A stretch of 64,000 nt of DNA, from the NCBI GenBank assembly GCA_961205875.1, contig OY540810.1, positions 20,398,001 to 20,462,000 of the forward strand, written 5' to 3'. The stretch comes from Sialis fuliginosa. Its lineage: Eukaryota; Arthropoda; Insecta; Megaloptera; Sialidae. The notes under the pieces are model-generated. The model saw only the letters and a list, made by a program, of their open reading frames with translations. It had not been told where the DNA came from and searched no databases. Position 1 is the first letter of the stretch. Each line of letters opens with the position of its first letter. Both the position numbers and the translations under genes were made by a program. This document shows, in pieces, positions 60,242 through 64,000 of this stretch.

Positions 60242-60973
60242 GTGAGATGATACAGAGAAAATAAAAATACAAATGAAAAATAAAATTCTTATTAATATTT
60301 GATTATAATAAAAAGAGCTGATTCAATTGATTGTTATTACATACATCTGTGCACATATCTTGAATATCAATCATTTAGAAGCAATAAATTACGAACGTAG
60401 GTATTCAAATAACAAATTCCTTGAAACCAGATATGTAATATTGGCATAACGATTCTACGAACAGCACGAAAACAATATTTATTCATTATGACTACTTTTA
60501 CAAAACGCCAGAGGGTATATTCAAAACAATATTTATTATTCACTTCACGATATATTTATGAAGGATGGAGCTGCGTTACATCATAATGAAAAAAAGATTA
60601 ATAATTTGGTTTTGTTATACATACACACAGCTAAAAAGATCAAGATATGACTGATATCTGAAGTAGTTTAAATGTCAATAGTATCAGAACATCTATATAG
60701 GTTCAGTTGTAATTGAAAAGTAAGTAATCTTGGAATGACATACTATTGTGTTCGAAATAACATTTTCTGTAGACGATAGGCGATCGTAATGCTCGTATAC
60801 AATCCTAGGTGGTCTCTTAATCCTTTACTCATTATATTATAGCTTTCTTTTGTATGTTATAACATGAATCCTATATATGAGATATCGTATTAATTGATTT
60901 TGTACATTATATCTAGATTACTTAAATATTATGCATCTATCTATATTAACATTTCTTCTTTATTATCTTTCAG

Positions 60974-61031
60974 AGAATGCAAATTTGTAATAGAAACATC
61001 ATACCAAAAAAGTGGAATTTGTTTGTTGTAG
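60974..61031 (+). CDS. Low-confidence exon candidate
   Basis: The acceptor TTTATTATCTTTCAG precedes one nucleotide and 18 codons with two cysteines (ECKFVIETSYQKSGICLL), then TAG. The entry phase is compatible with the candidate at 60141-60241. It is too short to weigh on its own. Confidence 0.1.
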
Positions 61032-61324
61032 TTATTGGAATGCAAATTTTATCTCGTATTTTATACTTGCTGTCACTTTTTGTGGTACTTTTTTGCCATC
61101 TTTTGAGCGGTTGCTGCTAATAAAAATACGTTGTTTGATGTATAATAAAGAATATAAAATAACTAAAATATTTTCTATTAGTTCTTATATTTATTACTTT
61201 TTAAATGAGTTAAGCCTATTTATTTGCAAAGTAAAATTTCAGCAAGACTAAGGAACAGTGGATATGTTTTTCTATTTACTCGTTCAATAATATTTAACTT
61301 ATTATCCGGGAAATAATAATTTAG

Positions 61325-61555
61325 GTCAAATAAGATCTAAATTATGAAAAGAGATCTACGTCGATTATCATAGATCCACTTAGATCTATGGAAATGTAAC
61401 TGTAACTTAAGAAAAAATTAGATCTTTGTATGTAGATCAAATTAATCTGCTTAAAAATTTGTTTCTTAGATCCCTATAGATCTAACAATAAGCAGAACTA
61501 TCTATGGTTATCGACATAGACGAAGATGGCCGAATTAAATTTTAGATCTACATAT
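61325..61555. repeat. Homotypic cluster of AGATCT / TAGATC sites
   Basis: AGATCT or TAGATC-type words occur about nine times in 220 bp, several as the palindrome TAGATCTA. A GAAGATGGCCG word (YY1/Pho-like) lies at 61522. Confidence 0.6.
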
Positions 61556-61599
61556 ATTTCTGTAGGTTTGAAAAAATCTATAGAACGAAATTTTGAGAA

Positions 61600-62080
61600 A
61601 ATTAATTAAAAATTAAATAAAATTAATTTCTTTTGTTACTTCGGACTTTTTTTAACTATGAACGTTTGTAGAGAAAGAGGAAGGGGATAGTACATCCGCG
61701 AGAAATTTTGACGAAGGTGAGGGAGGGGGTTACATGATATGATGTGACGTAGTAACGTCACATTTTATTTCACTAAAGTGTATTATTTGAAATCAAAAAC
61801 ACCAACTAGGAAAAGTAAAATAGGGGAGGGGAAATATTGTAACGCTACATTAGGAAAGAGGGGGGGGGGGGGTGAATGGTTTAATATTTTGTTTTTGTTT
61901 TTTAGAACAGTAAATAATTTAATTTTATTACTTTTATGTTTTTTATATACATATACACACAATATAATTTATAGTATAGATAATTTTCATCAACCAAGAT
62001 ATTCACAAGAGCAACAACATGTAAAAAGTTTTTAAAATTCCTTGCATACTCTATCTTTACACACATACACAAGAGAGTTA
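61600..62080. other. G-rich, A+T-rich mosaic with a poly-G tract
   Basis: GTGACGTAGTAACGTCAC is a near-palindrome at 61743-61760. A run of about 12-13 G lies at 61860-61872. The + strand 85-codon frame here is low complexity and not called. Confidence 0.3.
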
Positions 62081-62094
62081 AAATACGAGGGGAT

Positions 62095-62300
62095 CGTAAA
62101 GCATGAGACGATACAAATTACACGGCGTTTGTCGATACGTTATTGAATCTCGCGTGTGAGAGTTATGGTCGCGCGCGCGTCGGGCAGGCGTGTGTAATGA
62201 GCCCAACGCCTCCAGCCGAGCGACGATTGCCGCCGATGTACAGAGGATACATATTACATATTGCTCTAGCATGCAGTAATTCCTTACATGTCCATTTTTT
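62095..62300. promoter_or_regulatory. G+C-richer unique island
   Basis: Contains GGTCGCGCGCGCGTCGGGC and CGCCTCCAGCCGAGCGACG. Open frames on both strands reflect composition. Possible regulatory element. Confidence 0.2.
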
Positions 62301-62771
62301 ACTTCATTTATCCACGGCTGATGGATGTTAAAAAAACACATTGATACATATTATTATTAAAAAATATATAATTTATTAATGTTATTAAATCTGGGATAGT
62401 TCAAACTTATAATTAGTTCATTCAAATATGGACAGGTGGCAACTCTACTATAAAATTGCATTGTCAAGATAGATATTAGCAAATAGATATCGACACATGT
62501 ATTAACATAATTTGTAAAATTTTGTTCACAAAAGTGACGATAGAGATATAACCCAATCTTTTTACACTCATGTTTAAATAAATTCAAGCAACGAACATGA
62601 TCTATGTTTTTGGATGATAGTATGAAGTTTGTAACATTTTGTATATTCAGATTTTTAAATTGTTTTCAATGCTCAGTTAATGTATTTTATTTATATTTAA
62701 ACTGTAAAAAATAATAATTTTTTATATACAATAACATACATATGTAAGTATAATGCATAATATGTTAGTAA

Positions 62772-63080
62772 CAGGGCCGTAATTACCATCGGGGAGCCGG
62801 TGCAGTGCCTCGGGGCCCTCGAACTTAGCGTAAAAATTGGGGTGTCAAAAAAATAAAAATAAAGACCTTTTTTTTATTTGGTTTTAACTTGATGCTAAAT
62901 GTTACTTATTATTAATTTTAATTTTAATGATTTAAAAAAAGGTCATTAAAATCTAAATTAGTAACAAGTGTAAAATTTAGTTAGGATCATAAAAAAGGTA
63001 TTAAATTTTTATTGCATATATTCTGGAGCCTTTCGGCTAATTCTTGCCCCGGGGCCTCCGAGCTTATAGTTACGATCCTG
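62772..63080. mobile_element. 309-bp hAT-type MITE with 8-bp target duplication
   Basis: The ends CAGGGCCGTAATTA and (inverted) CAGGATCGTAACTA bracket mirrored CGGGGCC motifs. The flanking 8-mers GTTAGTAA (62764-62771) and GTAAGTAA (63081-63088) differ at one base, a classic hAT duplication. Confidence 0.75.
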
Positions 63081-63179
63081 GTAAGTAAACGAACTTATAA
63101 TACATTACTTATCAGTTTTGAAGTTATACTACATGCCTTAATTATGTTAGTAAAGGTCATAGTTTAATAATAATTATCC

Positions 63180-63610
63180 TCCTTTACTGGTATCTCGTTC
63201 CATCCCGTTCGATCCCACACTCTCGATATCTGAGAACTGAACGCAAAGTTAACTTAGCACTTATCAGTTAGATGTTGGTGTATTGGATACGTTTTGTTTA
63301 TGTCTGTAGGTTGCAAACCACGTGACCCTCACACTGGGCCGTAGTACATCATCTTCTCAACACAAATTCCTCGCGGTGTGTAGTGTAGTTCGCTCCCCCG
63401 CCGTTATCTCACACGCGGCGCTTGCTGCCGCCACCATCTTGTGTATGTATCCGAAGCGTTCCATAAATCAAATGTTGGCTGTAATTTGTCACGAACTAAT
63501 ACACCGTGGCTCATAAACTACAATGCTGCTGCCTCCTCGTTCTTCTTCCTCCCAGGCGAAACCACCTAAGTATCTAGTATTAGAGAGCAGTGGCGCAAAC
63601 AGGACGTAGT
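63180..63610. promoter_or_regulatory. G+C-richer unique island near the window end
   Basis: Contains GGTTGCAAACCACGTGACCC (an E-box CACGTG), TGCTGCCGCCACCATCTTG (YY1/Pho-like) and a CAGTGGCGCAAACAGG motif at 63590. A CTTCTTCCTCCCAG acceptor-like string at 63542-63555 is followed by only 17 open codons. Confidence 0.25.
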
Positions 63611-64000
63611 TCTGGATGTACACAAAATACAAAATTTTATTTTTTAAATATATTTTTAATTTTGATTTTTTATAAATGGCATTATTTCGATAATATGCAG
63701 CAATTTATTTCAAAAATATAATCTAATATTTTAACATATACATTTGTATACCTATAGGATATTCTAGCCGCGAAAGATCGCACGCGAAAAAATGTGTAGT
63801 AAAAATAAAAATGCTAGTTTACGTAATTGAAGAAAAATCATTATTATGGAAAAAAAGTTTTGTTGTAATTTTTACAACTTAGCATAGCAAAATTTTCAAT
63901 ATTATCTTTCATAGTAAAAAAATTATATTTCATAGTAAAAAATAACCAATTTAAAATTAATGTACCTATTTATAACTCAAAATATTATCAGGTTATTCAC

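Noticed and set aside
63556-63610. Acceptor-like CTTCTTCCTCCCAG followed by an open stretch
   Set aside because: Only 17 codons before a stop, no cysteines and no donor; it does not fit the expected WAP or FN3 exons.
1-64000. CRISPR arrays, prokaryotic operons, integrated phage or viral genes
   Set aside because: None seen: the direct repeats present are transposon ends or short tandem units, and no viral structural or replication motif was recognised.

Overview
This window is A+T-rich (roughly 70% or more by eye), intron- and transposon-rich DNA of a eukaryote. The splice signals, the mix of small elements (Helitron-like, piggyBac-like TTAA-flanked, TA-flanked, TTA-flanked and hAT-like) and the Cys-rich secreted protein suggest an insect, most likely a moth or butterfly. 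That assignment is inference. There is nothing bacterial here: no operons, no RBS-led ORFs, no rRNA, tRNA or CRISPR. Nearly all 60-90 codon open frames are chance frames in A+T-rich DNA.

The best gene is on the + strand. A coding first exon (41531-41692) encodes a signal peptide and a C-x3-C motif and ends at a GTGAGT donor. After an intron of about 8.0 kb, a 60-nt exon (49707-49766) adds two more cysteines and ends at GTAAGT. Both junctions are phase 0. The cysteine pattern resembles the N-terminus of anosmin-1/Kal1. The WAP and FN3 exons expected for that family are not seen and would lie beyond 64000.

On the opposite strand there is evidence for a second, unrecognised multi-exon gene running leftward from about 40.85 kb. 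It would be divergent from the first gene and share a G+C-richer promoter interval (40.65-41.5 kb). Candidate exons at 40703-40846, 34647-34686, 33176-33273, 28168-28256 and 19739-19934 have canonical splice sites and mutually compatible phases. Weaker candidates lie at 18456-18617, 17788-17918 and 6214-6400. The chain is a hypothesis built by eye and needs transcript data.

Region by region: 0-11 kb holds Helitron-like elements (422-1052, 6029-6237, 10321-10731), a decayed ORF element (about 3.76-4.62 kb), a 683-bp TA-flanked MITE and a decayed hAT transposase tail. 11-33 kb holds dispersed repeats, a Harbinger-like MITE, the first of four copies of one TA-flanked MITE family and a 163-bp-arm foldback. 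32-41 kb holds two more copies of that MITE family and a hAT-like element with kappaB-like direct repeats. 41-50 kb is intron 1 of the Kal1 candidate, with piggyBac-like and Harbinger-like MITEs and the fourth MITE copy. 50-64 kb is downstream intron, with G+C-richer islands that could be regulatory, a diverged duplicated noncoding block, an AGATCT cluster and a hAT MITE with a near-perfect 8-bp target duplication.
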